64,000 nt of DNA, taken from Streptomyces venezuelae (GTDB lineage: Bacteria > Actinomycetota > Actinomycetes > Streptomycetales > Streptomycetaceae). The stretch is taken from contig NZ_CP029190.1 of NCBI RefSeq assembly GCF_008642295.1, positions 62,001 to 126,000 of the forward strand, read 5' to 3'. Positions 1 to 8,296 of the stretch are shown here, piece by piece (position 1 is the stretch's first letter; every line of letters starts with the position of its first letter). The notes beneath the pieces are model-generated. The model did not search any database. It saw only the letters and a list, made by a program, of their open reading frames with translations, and was not told the DNA's origin. The translations under genes were made by a program, and so were the position numbers.

Positions 1-481
1 TCGCGCCGACGGCGTCGGGCAACCATTCGCGGAGCGTGCGCTCCAGCAGCTCGAGATCGGCCGAGGGGGCCGGCATCGCTCCGGGCACCGGATGGGGGCG
101 GCGGAGCCAGGGCTCGGGAAGCCAGCCGTCGGCCAGGACAAGTACCCCCAGGTCCGGGTAGCCGACGGCCGGTTCCACAGCCGGGCTGGGCCAGACCAGG
201 CCGAGCATGGTCCTTCCTTCCGGTCGGACCTCCGCCCTGAACGCGATTTCCTGAACTCTGCCGCGTGCAAGAGCCCTCTGTATGCCCTCCACCGCGATCC
301 GCGCTGTCGACGACATCGCTCCACGATGGGCAAGGCTCCACCCGTGTTGGCTGATGCGCCCTGCCACACGGGCGGGCCGAGCGGTACGCCGTTCCGTGTC
401 GTCGCCCAGCGTGAGCCGCAGCACGGGCTCCCAGCTCTCGAAAGCGTCCAGCGATGACAAGGGGGGGCTCTGATCGTCCAT
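1..481 (-). CDS. Unknown protein, truncated by the left edge
   Basis: An open frame without stops runs leftwards from an ATG at 481 (a second ATG lies at 487) off the window, giving about 160 visible residues. Third positions are strongly G/C and the composition is protein-like, with a Trp/Pro-rich stretch near the visible end (LVWPSP, DGWLPEP). An in-frame TAG lies upstream of the start, in the region complementary to 518-522. No signal peptide or known motif is recognised. It faces away from the TetR gene, and about 215 bp between them hold nothing I can name. The function is unknown; that it is coding is fairly sure. Confidence 0.55.
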   Translation of the reverse strand, partial: MDDQSPPLSSLDAFESWEPVLRLTLGDDTERRTARPARVAGRISQHGWSLAHRGAMSSTARIAVEGIQRALARGRVQEIAFRAEVRPEGRTMLGLVWPSPAVEPAVGYPDLGVLVLADGWLPEPWLRRPHPVPGAMPAPSADLELLERTLREWLPDAVGA

Positions 482-698
482 GTGCATGACCGTACGCGGA
501 GCCAATGACAGCGGCGGCTACGGCCGGACCGCCCAGTGGTCAGGTACAGCGCTCAGGCCGGCTCCGGCGAGACGTTCGTAGCCAAAGATCATTTTGGTGC
601 GGGGTCGGCCGGTGGCGTTTGCTCGAGGCGGTACAGGTTGGGAGACTCAGGGTCCCCGGCAAGGTAGCAGGCGCCAGGTGCCCGACGTGGTCCGGTCT

Positions 699-1325
699 TC
701 ACGAACGCGAGGAGGCCCGGCCGGCCGTCGGCCGCTCCCAGAGGCCGCCCAGATGTGCGTGAAGGACGTCGTGTGCCTCCTGCGGGGTGAGGTGGCCGAT
801 GAGGACGTGCGTGGTGAGGCCGTCCGCAAGGGCGAGGAGGGTGCGGGCCTCGCGTTGTGGATCCAGAGGCATGACGCCGTCGGCACCCTCACCGGCTTCC
901 GAGATGAGGCGGGTGAACGCCTCCTGCAGGGCTGCGTAATTCGCCCCCAGTGTCTTGGCGAGCGCCTCGCTGACAGCCGCCTGCGCGACGAAGGCGAGCC
1001 AGACCCTGGCCTCGGCGCGGTGCTCTTCGCCGAGCAGTGAGATCTCCGTGGCCGCGTGCCCCAGTGCGGTGCCGGCCGACTGGGCCGGGCTTCTGACGAG
1101 GCGGGCCTGTACGCGTTCGCCGATCCGCTCGCCGATGTACCCGAGAGCGAATACGAGCATCTCTTCCTTGGTGCGGAAGCACCGCTGAACGGCGCCCATG
1201 GACACCTGCGCCTGGGCGGCGACGTCGCGAAGGGTCACGCCCTCAAGCCCGCGTTCGTCGGCGAGGTGACAGACGGCCTCGGCGATGAGGCGGCGTCGGC
1301 TCACGTGATCCACCTGCCTGGGCAT
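699..1325 (-). CDS. TetR/AcrR-family transcriptional regulator
   Basis: This is a 208-residue DNA-binding repressor of the usual TetR length. The N-terminal helix-turn-helix is clear (LIAEAVCHLADERG, then GVTLRDVAAQAQVSMGAVQRCF), followed by a helical ligand-binding domain that I cannot match to a ligand. I chose the ATG at 1325 (MPRQVDHVSRRR), because a longer frame to 1379 would cover the intergenic operators. It is divergent from the amidase gene at 1472. Two inverted repeats with the same half-site lie in the gap, so I infer that it represses both itself and the amidase gene. Family assignment is firm; target and ligand are inference. Confidence 0.9.
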   Translation of the reverse strand: MPRQVDHVSRRRLIAEAVCHLADERGLEGVTLRDVAAQAQVSMGAVQRCFRTKEEMLVFALGYIGERIGERVQARLVRSPAQSAGTALGHAATEISLLGEEHRAEARVWLAFVAQAAVSEALAKTLGANYAALQEAFTRLISEAGEGADGVMPLDPQREARTLLALADGLTTHVLIGHLTPQEAHDVLHAHLGGLWERPTAGRASSRS

Positions 1326-1386
1326 GCCCGATCGCCTCCCTGCATCCACGCTCTCACGGCACTCTGCTTCGCAGCGCACTTTATGT

Positions 1387-1400
1387 GATGCGCCCGCATC
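1387..1400. promoter_or_regulatory. Inverted repeat, likely TetR operator copy 1
   Basis: GATGC-GCCC-GCATC is an inverted repeat with a 4-nt spacer. The right half continues as GCATCGGTAC, identical to the right half of the second copy 45 bp downstream. It lies close to the TetR start and probably serves autoregulation. Confidence 0.55.
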
Positions 1401-1426
1401 GGTACCAGGGTACGGTGACGGCGACG

Positions 1427-1450
1427 GTTCCGATGCAGGTGCATCGGTAC
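1427..1450. promoter_or_regulatory. Near-perfect palindrome, likely TetR operator copy 2
   Basis: CCGATGCA-GG-TGCATCGG is a perfect 8-bp inverted repeat, extended by GT/AC after one mismatch. Core geometry (GATGC, 4 nt, GCATC) equals copy 1. It ends about 20 bp before the amidase start, where a bound repressor would block transcription or the ribosome site. Confidence 0.65.
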
Positions 1451-1471
1451 GTAGGGGAGGAAGGAAAGGCC

Positions 1472-2908
1472 ATGCAACTGCAGGACGCCCTGTGGAAGAT
1501 GCCGGCCGCCGACCAGGCGCAGGCCGTGCGCGGCGGACACATCTCGGCTGTCGAACTGGTCGACAGCCACCTCGATCGCATCGCCGGGGTCAACCCACAC
1601 GTGAACGCGGTCACCCAGCTCCTGACGGAGCGCGCACGCGAGGCCGCGGCACGGACAGACCGCCGGCGGGCCGCCGGTGAAATGCTGGGGCCGCTCGCGG
1701 GCGTGCCGTTCACCGTGAAGGAGAGCACTCCCATCGAGGGCGTACCGACCACGTTCGGTACGGCGCGCTTCCGCGAGCTGGTGGCGTCGGCGGACGCGCC
1801 CCCGGTGGGTCGGCTGCGCGCGGCGGGGGCCATCCCCATCGGGCACAGCAACATTCCCACCCTGATCCTGGCGGGGATGCACACGCGCAGCGAACTGTTC
1901 GGCGACACGGTCAATCCGTGGGACAGCAGCCGCACCCCGGGCGGCTCCAGCGGGGGCGATGCGGTGGCCGTGGCCACGGGCATGGCGGCGCTCGGACTCG
2001 GCAACGACTCCGGGGGATCGGTGCGCATCCCGGCCCAGTTCTGCGGCGTAGCCGGGCTGAAGCCGTCCACGGGCCGGTTTCCGGCGGACCACCGCGTTCT
2101 CGGGCCGGACGACCCGGGCTTGGCCTCCCAGATACTGGTCACCGACGGCCCACTGGCCCGGAGCGTGGGCGACCTACGGCTGGCATACGAGGTGCTGGCC
2201 GGCACCGATCCGCGAGACCCACGGGCCGTACCGGTACCCGCGTACGGCGAAGCACTCCCCTGGCCGGTGAAGGTCGCGGTCGTGGCGGACCCCGGCGGAC
2301 ACGGCGTCCACCCCACGGTGCGTGGAGCCATCGAGACCGCGGCCGACGCACTCCGCGAGGCCGGATACGACGTGCGCGAGGTAGCGGACGTACCACGGCT
2401 GGACGAGGCTCTTGAGGCCTACAGCCGGATCACTGTGACCGAGTTCGCCCCGACCTGGCCGGTGGTGCGGGGGCTGCTCGGCGAGGGCGGGAGCCGCTAC
2501 ATCGAGACGGCGATGGAGCAGACCCCGCCCGTGAGCGCGGACGAGCTCATGAAGCTGATGGGAACCTGGCTGAGCATTCGCCGCTCGTGGGCGGAATTCC
2601 TCGACACGTACCCGCTGTTGCTCGGGCCGTCGTTCACCGAGCCACCGGTCGAGCCGGGGCTGGAGTCGCGTGACAGGGCGGGCCGGGACCGGGTCGGTGC
2701 GGGAATGCGGCTGTGCAGCGTCACCAGCTTTGTGGGCGTGCCCGGTGTGGCCGTGCCGACGGGTGTGGTCGACGGGCTCCCCGTGGGAGTGCAGATCGTC
2801 GGACGCGCGTTTCGGGAGGACCTGTGCCTGGACGCGGCCCAGGCGATCGAGGACCGCCTCGGAGTGTTCACACCGGTGGACCCGCGGGTGGGAGGCCAGG
2901 CTGATTGA
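1472..2908 (+). CDS. Amidase (amidase-signature family, GatA-like)
   Basis: This 478-residue serine hydrolase of the amidase-signature family probably hydrolyses a carboxamide in the cytoplasm. The catalytic triad is visible: Lys83 in PFTVKE, the cis-Ser at about 159 in GGSSGG, and the nucleophile Ser183 in NDSGGSVR, with the family's normal 24-residue spacing between the serines. Length is normal for stand-alone amidases. The ATG at 1472 follows a strong purine-rich ribosome site (GGGGAGGAAGG). It is single and divergent from the TetR gene, which presumably controls it. The GatA subunit of the tRNA amidotransferase is unlikely because gatB and gatC are absent. The substrate is unknown. Confidence 0.92.
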   Translation: MQLQDALWKMPAADQAQAVRGGHISAVELVDSHLDRIAGVNPHVNAVTQLLTERAREAAARTDRRRAAGEMLGPLAGVPFTVKESTPIEGVPTTFGTARFRELVASADAPPVGRLRAAGAIPIGHSNIPTLILAGMHTRSELFGDTVNPWDSSRTPGGSSGGDAVAVATGMAALGLGNDSGGSVRIPAQFCGVAGLKPSTGRFPADHRVLGPDDPGLASQILVTDGPLARSVGDLRLAYEVLAGTDPRDPRAVPVPAYGEALPWPVKVAVVADPGGHGVHPTVRGAIETAADALREAGYDVREVADVPRLDEALEAYSRITVTEFAPTWPVVRGLLGEGGSRYIETAMEQTPPVSADELMKLMGTWLSIRRSWAEFLDTYPLLLGPSFTEPPVEPGLESRDRAGRDRVGAGMRLCSVTSFVGVPGVAVPTGVVDGLPVGVQIVGRAFREDLCLDAAQAIEDRLGVFTPVDPRVGGQAD

Positions 2909-3104
2909 GCCCTCGCGCGAACGGCCCGGCCGCGGCGGCGTCGCCACCGTCTCCCGGAGGTCACAGGGCACGGCCGGCGCGGCGGACCGTGGGTTCGGAC
3001 GTCCGGGGTGCGCTTGGTGGGGCGTGGGGCGTCCGCCATGCCGACGAAGAACCGGAAGAGGGCGGCGCCGTGACACGACGCTGTCCGGCGGGGGTCCGTG
3101 GTCG

Positions 3105-3240
3105 CTCCGACGGCCGCCGCCCTTCGGCTCGGGCAGGTACGTGGAGATCGTGTTGCGGGAGACGCCCGAGGCACTTGGCGATCGAGGTCACCGTGCTCTC
3201 CGGGCGGCTGAGCACGATGCCTGTGCCGAAGTGGTGAGCG
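3105..3240 (-). pseudogene. Serine recombinase C-terminal HTH remnant
   Basis: On the minus strand one frame reads STVTSIAKCLG and the next frame continues VSRNTISTYLPEP. Together they match the C-terminal helix-turn-helix of small serine resolvases/invertases, with one frameshift between them. No catalytic domain is left. It lies downstream of the amidase gene in a 490-bp stretch with no intact gene. A similar but longer resolvase pseudogene is at 35.5-36.1 kb. Confidence 0.4.
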
Positions 3241-3397
3241 CCGCGCCGTAAGCATTCCGTCATGGGAGATTGTCTACCGAACCGGAGCCCCCATCGCCGA
3301 CGATGACGAGGCATTCCCGGTCGAGGTGCCGGGCTCCTGCCGCAGGGGTCGACGGCAACCGAGACCGGCCCCCTGTCACCGTGAAAGGAACCATCAC

Positions 3398-3760
3398 ATG
3401 AAGCGCAATCGCGCACGGCTGCTGGGGCGATGGGCTGCGGCCGGCGTGTTCAGCGCCGTCCTCGCCGTGGCCGCCTCCACCCCCGCATCGGCCGCCTCGC
3501 CCAAGACGACCAGTCGCGCACCCGTCTACAACTCCCCCACCGCTCCGCAAACACTCCAGGGCACCCTCTGGGCCAATGTCTCGGTGACCATGACCTGCTG
3601 GAAGGACGGCGCCTGGGCGAACGGCACCAACCGCTGGTTCTTCGTCTACGGGAAGGGGTTCTACGCGTACCCGAGCGACAACCCCACCGTCTTCGGCTAC
3701 GTCTCGGCAGCCAAGATCGCCAACCAGGTCAAGGTCCCCCACTGCGACGCAAGGCAGTAA
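3398..3760 (+). CDS. Small secreted SH3-like protein
   Basis: This is a 120-residue exported protein. The N terminus is a Sec signal peptide: basic start MKRNRARLLGRW, a hydrophobic core and a cleavage site near ASAAS. The mature part resembles bacterial SH3-like secreted proteins of Streptomyces (APVYNSPT, TMTCWKDG, NRWFFVYG, GYVSAAKI), which are usually annotated only as SH3 domain or hypothetical. Two cysteines (in TCW and HCD) could form a disulfide. The ATG at 3398 has the ribosome site GAAAGGA about 9 nt upstream. A strong hairpin follows the stop. The likely role is at the cell surface; the ligand is unknown. Confidence 0.8.
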   Translation: MKRNRARLLGRWAAAGVFSAVLAVAASTPASAASPKTTSRAPVYNSPTAPQTLQGTLWANVSVTMTCWKDGAWANGTNRWFFVYGKGFYAYPSDNPTVFGYVSAAKIANQVKVPHCDARQ

Positions 3761-3789
3761 GGCAGTATCGGCCCGAGCCTGACCCTGGA

Positions 3790-3825
3790 GGTGACGCGGG
3801 CGCGCGCCGACGCGCCCGCGTCACC
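3790..3825 (+). terminator. Perfect 15-bp stem-loop terminator
   Basis: GGTGACGCGGGCGCG and its exact reverse complement are separated by a 6-nt loop (CGCCGA), about 30 bp after the stop of the secreted protein. There is no U-tract, which is usual for high-GC actinomycete terminators. Confidence 0.75.
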
Positions 3826-3826
3826 G

Positions 3827-3878
3827 CCCCGGTCCGCCACCCCGGTCCGCCACCCCGGCCCGCCACCCCGGCCCGTCG
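3827..3878. repeat. Four tandem 13-bp repeats
   Basis: Four head-to-tail copies of CCCCGGTCCGCCA with small changes follow the terminator directly. No open frame uses them convincingly. They may be replication slippage or a spacer. Confidence 0.6.
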
Positions 3879-3981
3879 TCCGCACTGGTGGCGCACCAGA
3901 GCTGCCTGCCGTCGGCGGGCTCGGGCGATGATGCCGATCCGAACGGCGAGGAGCGCTTGCTCGCGCTGAAGGGCCGGCGGC

Positions 3982-4503
3982 TCAGCGTTCCGGTCCGGCC
4001 GGCACCGCCCTCTGAGCGGCCGACAGCCGGGACTGGGCGATGTTACGGATGCGGCGGGTGCGGCCACCCTCAGCCAAAACCTCCAGCACGGTCATGGCCG
4101 AGGACTTCTCGGCAGTGTGGAGCTGTAGCCAGTTGGAGGCCTCGAGCAGGCTCTCGGCGTCCCACGGCTCGCCCAGGGTCATCACCCGCAGCAAAGTCCA
4201 TTCGTTGAGGCGTCGTGTGGCGAAGTCGTCCACCACAACGGCGCTGGTCATCTCCAGGTACCAGGAGGGATAGCAGGGATCCGCGAGCAGTTCAGCGGCC
4301 CGTCTGTCGAGGTACTCGCAGACGGCACTGTTCGCCATCCCTTTGTCGGGATCGGTCAGTACTCGGGCGACAAGGCCAGCTGCATCCGCCGGTGCCACCT
4401 CCTCGAACGCCCTCCGGTAGCGAGCGAACCGCACGTGCTCGTCCGGGTCCCAGTCCAGATCCCAGTCCGAGTGCGAGTCCGCCGACGCCGCGCCGCTCGA
4501 CAT
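3982..4503 (-). CDS. Unknown 173-residue protein
   Basis: The protein begins MSSGAASADSHSDWD after the ATG at 4503; in-frame codons up to 4554 are less plausible because an N-terminal Ser/Asp-rich start is normal here. It is acidic at the N terminus and helical later (AVCEYLDRRAAELL, ASNWLQLHTAEKSSAMTVLEVLAEGGRTRRIRNIA), which suggests short alpha-helical repeats of a HEAT-like type. No catalytic motif or signal peptide is seen. It is convergent with the secreted-protein gene. The function is not known. Confidence 0.6.
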   Translation of the reverse strand: MSSGAASADSHSDWDLDWDPDEHVRFARYRRAFEEVAPADAAGLVARVLTDPDKGMANSAVCEYLDRRAAELLADPCYPSWYLEMTSAVVVDDFATRRLNEWTLLRVMTLGEPWDAESLLEASNWLQLHTAEKSSAMTVLEVLAEGGRTRRIRNIAQSRLSAAQRAVPAGPER

Positions 4504-4719
4504 CACCGTCACCCCTCTCAGTTGCTGGATGGAAGCCTGCCACAACCGTGGCACCCCTGATGCCTGTCGCGTTCACCCCTACGCCCGCCGGATCTTCGTC
4601 ACCGACGCCATCCGCAGCGAGCCGACCGCGCCGATGCGATCGAAGCCCACCGTGCCTTCATCACCCGCCGCCGCACTCTGCGCCCGCCGAGGAGTACCGC
4701 ACCCTGACGCGGACGCCGA

Positions 4720-5345
4720 TCGTCGAGCCGGGGAGCTCGACGACATCGCGCCGGCCGGGCGTATCCCGGGCCCCACGTGCGAGCAGTACGGGAAGGTGTA
4801 CGCGCTGCTGCAGCGGGCCCTGGCAGAGTCGAACAAGGACGGCATCGCCACATTCGTGATGCGCGGGCCGCGAGTACCTCGTGGCCCTGAAGGTCGCGGA
4901 CGACCTGCTGACCCTGCACACCCTGCACTGGGCCGACGAGTTCCGCGACCCCCACCAGGAAGTCCCCGGCGTTCCCGGCGAGGCCGAGCCGACCGCGCCC
5001 GAGGGGAAGATGGCTCACCAGCTAGTCGACGCCCTCGCCACTGACCGGGATCCCGAAGCCTTCCACGACACCTTCCAGGAGAAGGCGCGAGCGCTGATCG
5101 AGGCCAAGGCCGCAGGGGAGAATGCGGAGAAGGCCGAGCCCGCGGCCTCCCCCACGGGCGTCGTGGACCTGCTGGAGGCCCTACGGGCGAGCGCCGAGCG
5201 GGCCCGCAGCCCCAAAGACACCTGGGAGAAGGCCACCACCACGGTCCGGACCGGCCGCGGGAAGAGGGCGGGAGCGACGAAGCGGGCCACGGCCGGCGCC
5301 ACCGCTGGCCGCCGCCCGCTCGTCCCGCAGTTGAAGACCCGCGTA
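4720..5345 (+). pseudogene. ku: Ku-like DNA end-joining protein, frameshifted and truncated
   Basis: Two frames carry consecutive parts of a bacterial Ku core. The first has EQYGKVYALLQRALAES and GIATFVMRG; the second continues VALKVADDLLTLHTLHWADE and then a Lys/Ala-rich tail (GRGKRAGATKRATAG) like the DNA-binding tail of actinobacterial Ku. The break is one extra C at about 4868-4870. Upstream sequence keeps only a weak trace (ELDDIAP) and no convincing N-terminal half or start. Ku binds DNA ends and recruits LigD in NHEJ; no ligD lies nearby. Streptomyces often carry several ku genes, so this is probably a dispensable decayed copy. The tail runs directly into the CRISPR remnant. Confidence 0.7.
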
Positions 5346-5435
5346 GGGGTCATCCTCGTGGGCGCGAGGAGCAGCGGCTGCTGGAGAAGCACTGCGTCCG
5401 GCTGCCGGGGTCATCCCCGCGGGTGCGGGGAGCAG
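5346..5435 (+). CRISPR. Two-repeat type I-E CRISPR remnant
   Basis: Two 29-nt repeats (5346-5374 and 5407-5435) flank one 32-nt spacer (5375-5406), exactly the type I-E 61-bp period. Repeat 2 has the classical actinobacterial form, GGGGTCATCCCCGCGG then GTGCGGGGAGCAG. Repeat 1 differs at four positions, but the change CCCCG to CCTCG is matched by CGGGG to CGAGG, so the hairpin stem is kept. No further repeats follow and no adaptation genes (cas1, cas2) are near. Decayed cas3 and casE lie at 9-10.4 kb and 17.5-17.9 kb. The array is probably a relic. Confidence 0.75.
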
Positions 5436-5634
5436 TCTGTGACCTGGCACTCTAATCGCCGGGTCAGCCACAACCGAGCACTTTCTCGAAATTCGACAAA
5501 TCGCAACAACTAGGCTTCTGGCGGCGTAGCCCAGAGATGCAAGCACTCCACCAGGCGACTCCCTACGACCCCCCGCTCGGGTACCTGACGACGAAACACT
5601 CCCCCGCTGCCCGCCGGATGCGCATACTCGAAGG

Positions 5635-5892
5635 ATGCAGGACACCACCACCCTTGAGGTCGACACCGACGTTCACGAACGTCTCACCGCTCTCGCCGCG
5701 GCACGCGGACTCACCCTGCCCGCCTATCTCGCCGAGCTGACCGCCGCACAGGAGAACGAAGCCGGCCTCGCCCGTGCCGCGCGAGCGTTCGACGAGGCCG
5801 TCCGGCGCTCTGGGTTCCGAGAAGGGTTCGAGCGCGACTTCGGCCCGGCGTCCGGCCGCGCCGGTTCCGGCTCCGGCTCCCGGGCGGCGTGA
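5635..5892 (+). CDS. Antitoxin of a Fic-type toxin-antitoxin pair
   Basis: This 85-residue protein starts MQDTTTLEVDTDVHERL and reads like a ribbon-helix-helix antitoxin: a short beta-strand that could bind DNA (TTLEVDTDVHERLTALAAA), a helix pair (LTLPAYLAELTAAQ), and a C-terminal tail (FDEAVRRSGFREGFERDFG) that would wrap the toxin. The Gly/Ser-rich end is probably disordered. Its TGA is directly followed by the toxin's GTG, so the two are translated together. I infer autorepression by the antitoxin or the complex, as in other such modules. The family is recognised from known Streptomyces pairs; no activity can be proved from sequence. Confidence 0.7.
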   Translation: MQDTTTLEVDTDVHERLTALAAARGLTLPAYLAELTAAQENEAGLARAARAFDEAVRRSGFREGFERDFGPASGRAGSGSGSRAA

Positions 5893-6267
5893 GTGGAGCT
5901 GCACATCGACCACCGCTGGCTGCTTGAGCGTCAGGAAGCGCTGTTCAAGGACATGGAGGTGGCCGATCACTCGGCGATGGTCGCCGCGGTCGCCCGGCAC
6001 CGGGTGAACACCCCCAGTCTCGTCGTGGACAACCCCGACGCCTACTGGCGCGCCGCCGCCCTCCTCGACGCACTCGTCCTCCTCCGGCCACTCCCCGAGT
6101 ACAACGAGTACTTCGCGTACGGAGTGACCGTCGCCTACATCGAGGCCTCCGGCAGAACAGTGGACGCACCGTACGAGCAGTGGCGCGAGCTCATCACCGA
6201 CATCCGCATGCTCCGCACCACCGTCTTCGACGTGGCCGACCGCCTGCGCTCATGGCAACGGCCGTAG
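5893..6267 (+). CDS. Fic/Doc-like toxin component
   Basis: This 124-residue protein starts with GTG immediately after the antitoxin stop. The sequence (MELHIDHRWLLERQE, LLDALVLLRPLPEYNEYFAYGVTVAYIEASG, DIRMLRTTVFDVADRLRSW) matches the family annotated in Streptomyces as 'fic family toxin-antitoxin system, toxin component'. The Fic active-site loop HxFx(D/E)GNGR is not intact: the equivalent place reads LRPLPEYNEYFA, with Asn but no catalytic His. It may act differently from AMPylating Fic or Doc kinase, or be a diverged toxin. It is followed by about 320 bp without a gene. Confidence 0.72.
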   Translation: MELHIDHRWLLERQEALFKDMEVADHSAMVAAVARHRVNTPSLVVDNPDAYWRAAALLDALVLLRPLPEYNEYFAYGVTVAYIEASGRTVDAPYEQWRELITDIRMLRTTVFDVADRLRSWQRP

Positions 6268-6590
6268 CCGGCCGTACCCCCACTCCCGTACGGAATCACG
6301 GGCTGAGACGAGGCAGACGGACGGTACACGTGACGGGGGACCTCCGCCGACGCCCGACCTGAGCCCCGGCAGCGCTGCCGACGAACGACAAGCCGGGCTC
6401 CGGCGCGTCCCTGCGGATGCGGGAGGTGCACACACGCAGCGTGCAGCTCCCGGTCCAAAGCAATACGAGCGCGCCGACACCGGCCCGTACGAGACACAGG
6501 GCCGGCTCCACTCCATACCGACCAGCCGGAACGACGAGTCATGTGATGAGGCCGCACAGGCGGCCCACCGATACAAATGGAGAACGACCT

Positions 6591-8033
6591 GTGGGAAAGC
6601 GTGAGCGGCGCCGCAAGCGGCAACGGGCCAAGATGCCCTCCCCCTTGGCACCGCAGCCGATCATCCGGGAATTCCCGGAAGGCAATCCCCGCATCCGCAT
6701 CGTGATCGCGCACGATGCCTCCGAGGACGCCCAGAGACTCAGCATCCTCTACTGGGAGGTCAAGGACGACGGCACCTGGGCCCGGACGGTGAGCAGCATC
6801 GGCGCCCAAGGAGACGTGGCTGAGACGGCAACCTCGAACTCGCACGCGCTGCTGCTCAACTCGCACTGCGTGAGCTGCGCGGAGCCAATCCGTGTGGCGA
6901 ACCGGTCCTGGGCGGTCAAGGTGGCCGGCAGATACCTCGACCGGGAGAACGACAGGTTCCTGTGCCCCGAGTGCAGCGCCGTCCAGCGTGCCGACGACGA
7001 AGACCGCAAGCAGCGTGAAGCCGAGAAGAAGCGCGCGGAGAAGGAACGGCAGCGGCGCAAGGCGGAGGAGGACGCAGCCAAGATCGACGCAATGCTCGCC
7101 CGGGAGAACGACAAGGAGCTTCCCGAGGAGTACACCGGGTGGATCGCCGAGGACGTCGCCGCGTTCGTCGTGTACGCCGGGATGGTTTCCTACAGCCAGG
7201 CCGCCGCCGGAAGGCCCATTCCCGCCCTCGCCGCCGTAGGAGCCGCTGGTTGGACGGGCGACTTCAACCGCGACTACGAAGCGATCTGCCGCCTCTACGC
7301 CGAGGGACTCATCGCCCTCCACCCCAACTCCAAGCCCGAGTCCTACGTGGTGAACGAGGACGGCACCACGGCGTTCAAGCCGTCCTACGTCCAGTGGCGA
7401 CTCGTAGGCGGGGCTGATGCCGAGACCCGCTTGCGCCGCCTCCGCGACGCGCTGACCATCGGCGGCGGCGAGCAGGCCGGCGCCGCCCGGCGGGCGTTCG
7501 GCGAGCTGGCCGACAGCATCGAGGTCGCGAACATCGCCGGCTACCTCGACGGCCTGCTCACCAAGAAGTACGACTACCCCGAGGTACAGCCCGCCCGCCG
7601 TGAAGACCTCGACGCGGCAATCCGCCTCGGCTTCCGGTCCGGCTACACCGCGGGCCAGATGGTCTGCTTCGCCTGGCGGGCCGCCGACACGGCCGCGGGC
7701 TGGAAGGAACGCAACGCCGGTATGGGGGCGCCCGAGGCGTCCTCGGCCTCCGTCACGACGCTGCGGAACAAGATCGTGAGCGCGATCGAGAACAGGCACG
7801 CGGTCCCGGAGTACGAACCGCCGCGGTGGCATGTGCAGCCTCTCGGCCTGCCGGCCGCACGCCGGACGGCCGAGTTCATCCGCCGGACCTTCGACAAGGA
7901 GGTCATCGCTACCTGCACCGGGTGCGACGACGTCGGCTGGGCCGACACCGAGCGCGGTCTCGTACGCTGCACCCACCCGGCGATCCCGTTGCAGGCAGTC
8001 GGCGTCGACGAGTACGAGCCTGCGGAGGATTGA
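6591..8033 (+). CDS. Unknown zinc-ribbon / coiled-coil protein
   Basis: This protein has 480 residues from the GTG at 6591 (VGKRERRRKRQRAK), preceded by the ribosome site TGGAGAA. In order it has a very basic N terminus, a beta-rich domain, a four-Cys zinc ribbon (CVSC near residue 97, CPEC about 35 residues later), a charged coiled coil (REAEKKRAEKERQRRKAEED), a large alpha-helical middle, and a C-terminal second metal-site candidate (CTGCDDVGW, RCTHP). The architecture suggests nucleic-acid binding. No catalytic motif is recognised. Proteins of this kind occur in Streptomyces accessory elements. It sits between the two CRISPR remnants, so a link with that locus or with the TA pair is possible but unproved. 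Confidence 0.7.
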   Translation: MGKRERRRKRQRAKMPSPLAPQPIIREFPEGNPRIRIVIAHDASEDAQRLSILYWEVKDDGTWARTVSSIGAQGDVAETATSNSHALLLNSHCVSCAEPIRVANRSWAVKVAGRYLDRENDRFLCPECSAVQRADDEDRKQREAEKKRAEKERQRRKAEEDAAKIDAMLARENDKELPEEYTGWIAEDVAAFVVYAGMVSYSQAAAGRPIPALAAVGAAGWTGDFNRDYEAICRLYAEGLIALHPNSKPESYVVNEDGTTAFKPSYVQWRLVGGADAETRLRRLRDALTIGGGEQAGAARRAFGELADSIEVANIAGYLDGLLTKKYDYPEVQPARREDLDAAIRLGFRSGYTAGQMVCFAWRAADTAAGWKERNAGMGAPEASSASVTTLRNKIVSAIENRHAVPEYEPPRWHVQPLGLPAARRTAEFIRRTFDKEVIATCTGCDDVGWADTERGLVRCTHPAIPLQAVGVDEYEPAED

Positions 8034-8156
8034 CCCACCACGAAGGCCCGCCGACCTGATGACTGACCACTCACCGAGCCTGGAGGGGCCTACATACCGT
8101 AGCCGCGCCTGGCTCCGTACCTGAAAACGGATTACGCACTCGTCGACGGTTCAGGG

Positions 8157-8178
8157 ATCCCCGCGCGTGCCGGGAGCA
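8157..8178 (+). CRISPR. Solitary decayed CRISPR repeat
   Basis: ATCCCCGCGCGTGCCGGGAG followed by CA differs at two places from the core of the type I-E repeat at 5407-5435. It is alone, 2.7 kb away from that remnant and on the same strand. The surrounding 260 bp hold no gene. It probably marks a second, lost array. Confidence 0.45.
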
Positions 8179-8296
8179 ACGAGTAGCCCCGGCCAGCGGG
8201 AGAGGTGCCGGCCGGGGCAGGGATGGAGGTCCCCAGCTGCCCCAGGCCGACGCGAGGCGGAATCGGAACCACGCAGCCCTGACGGCCCTGGCCCTC

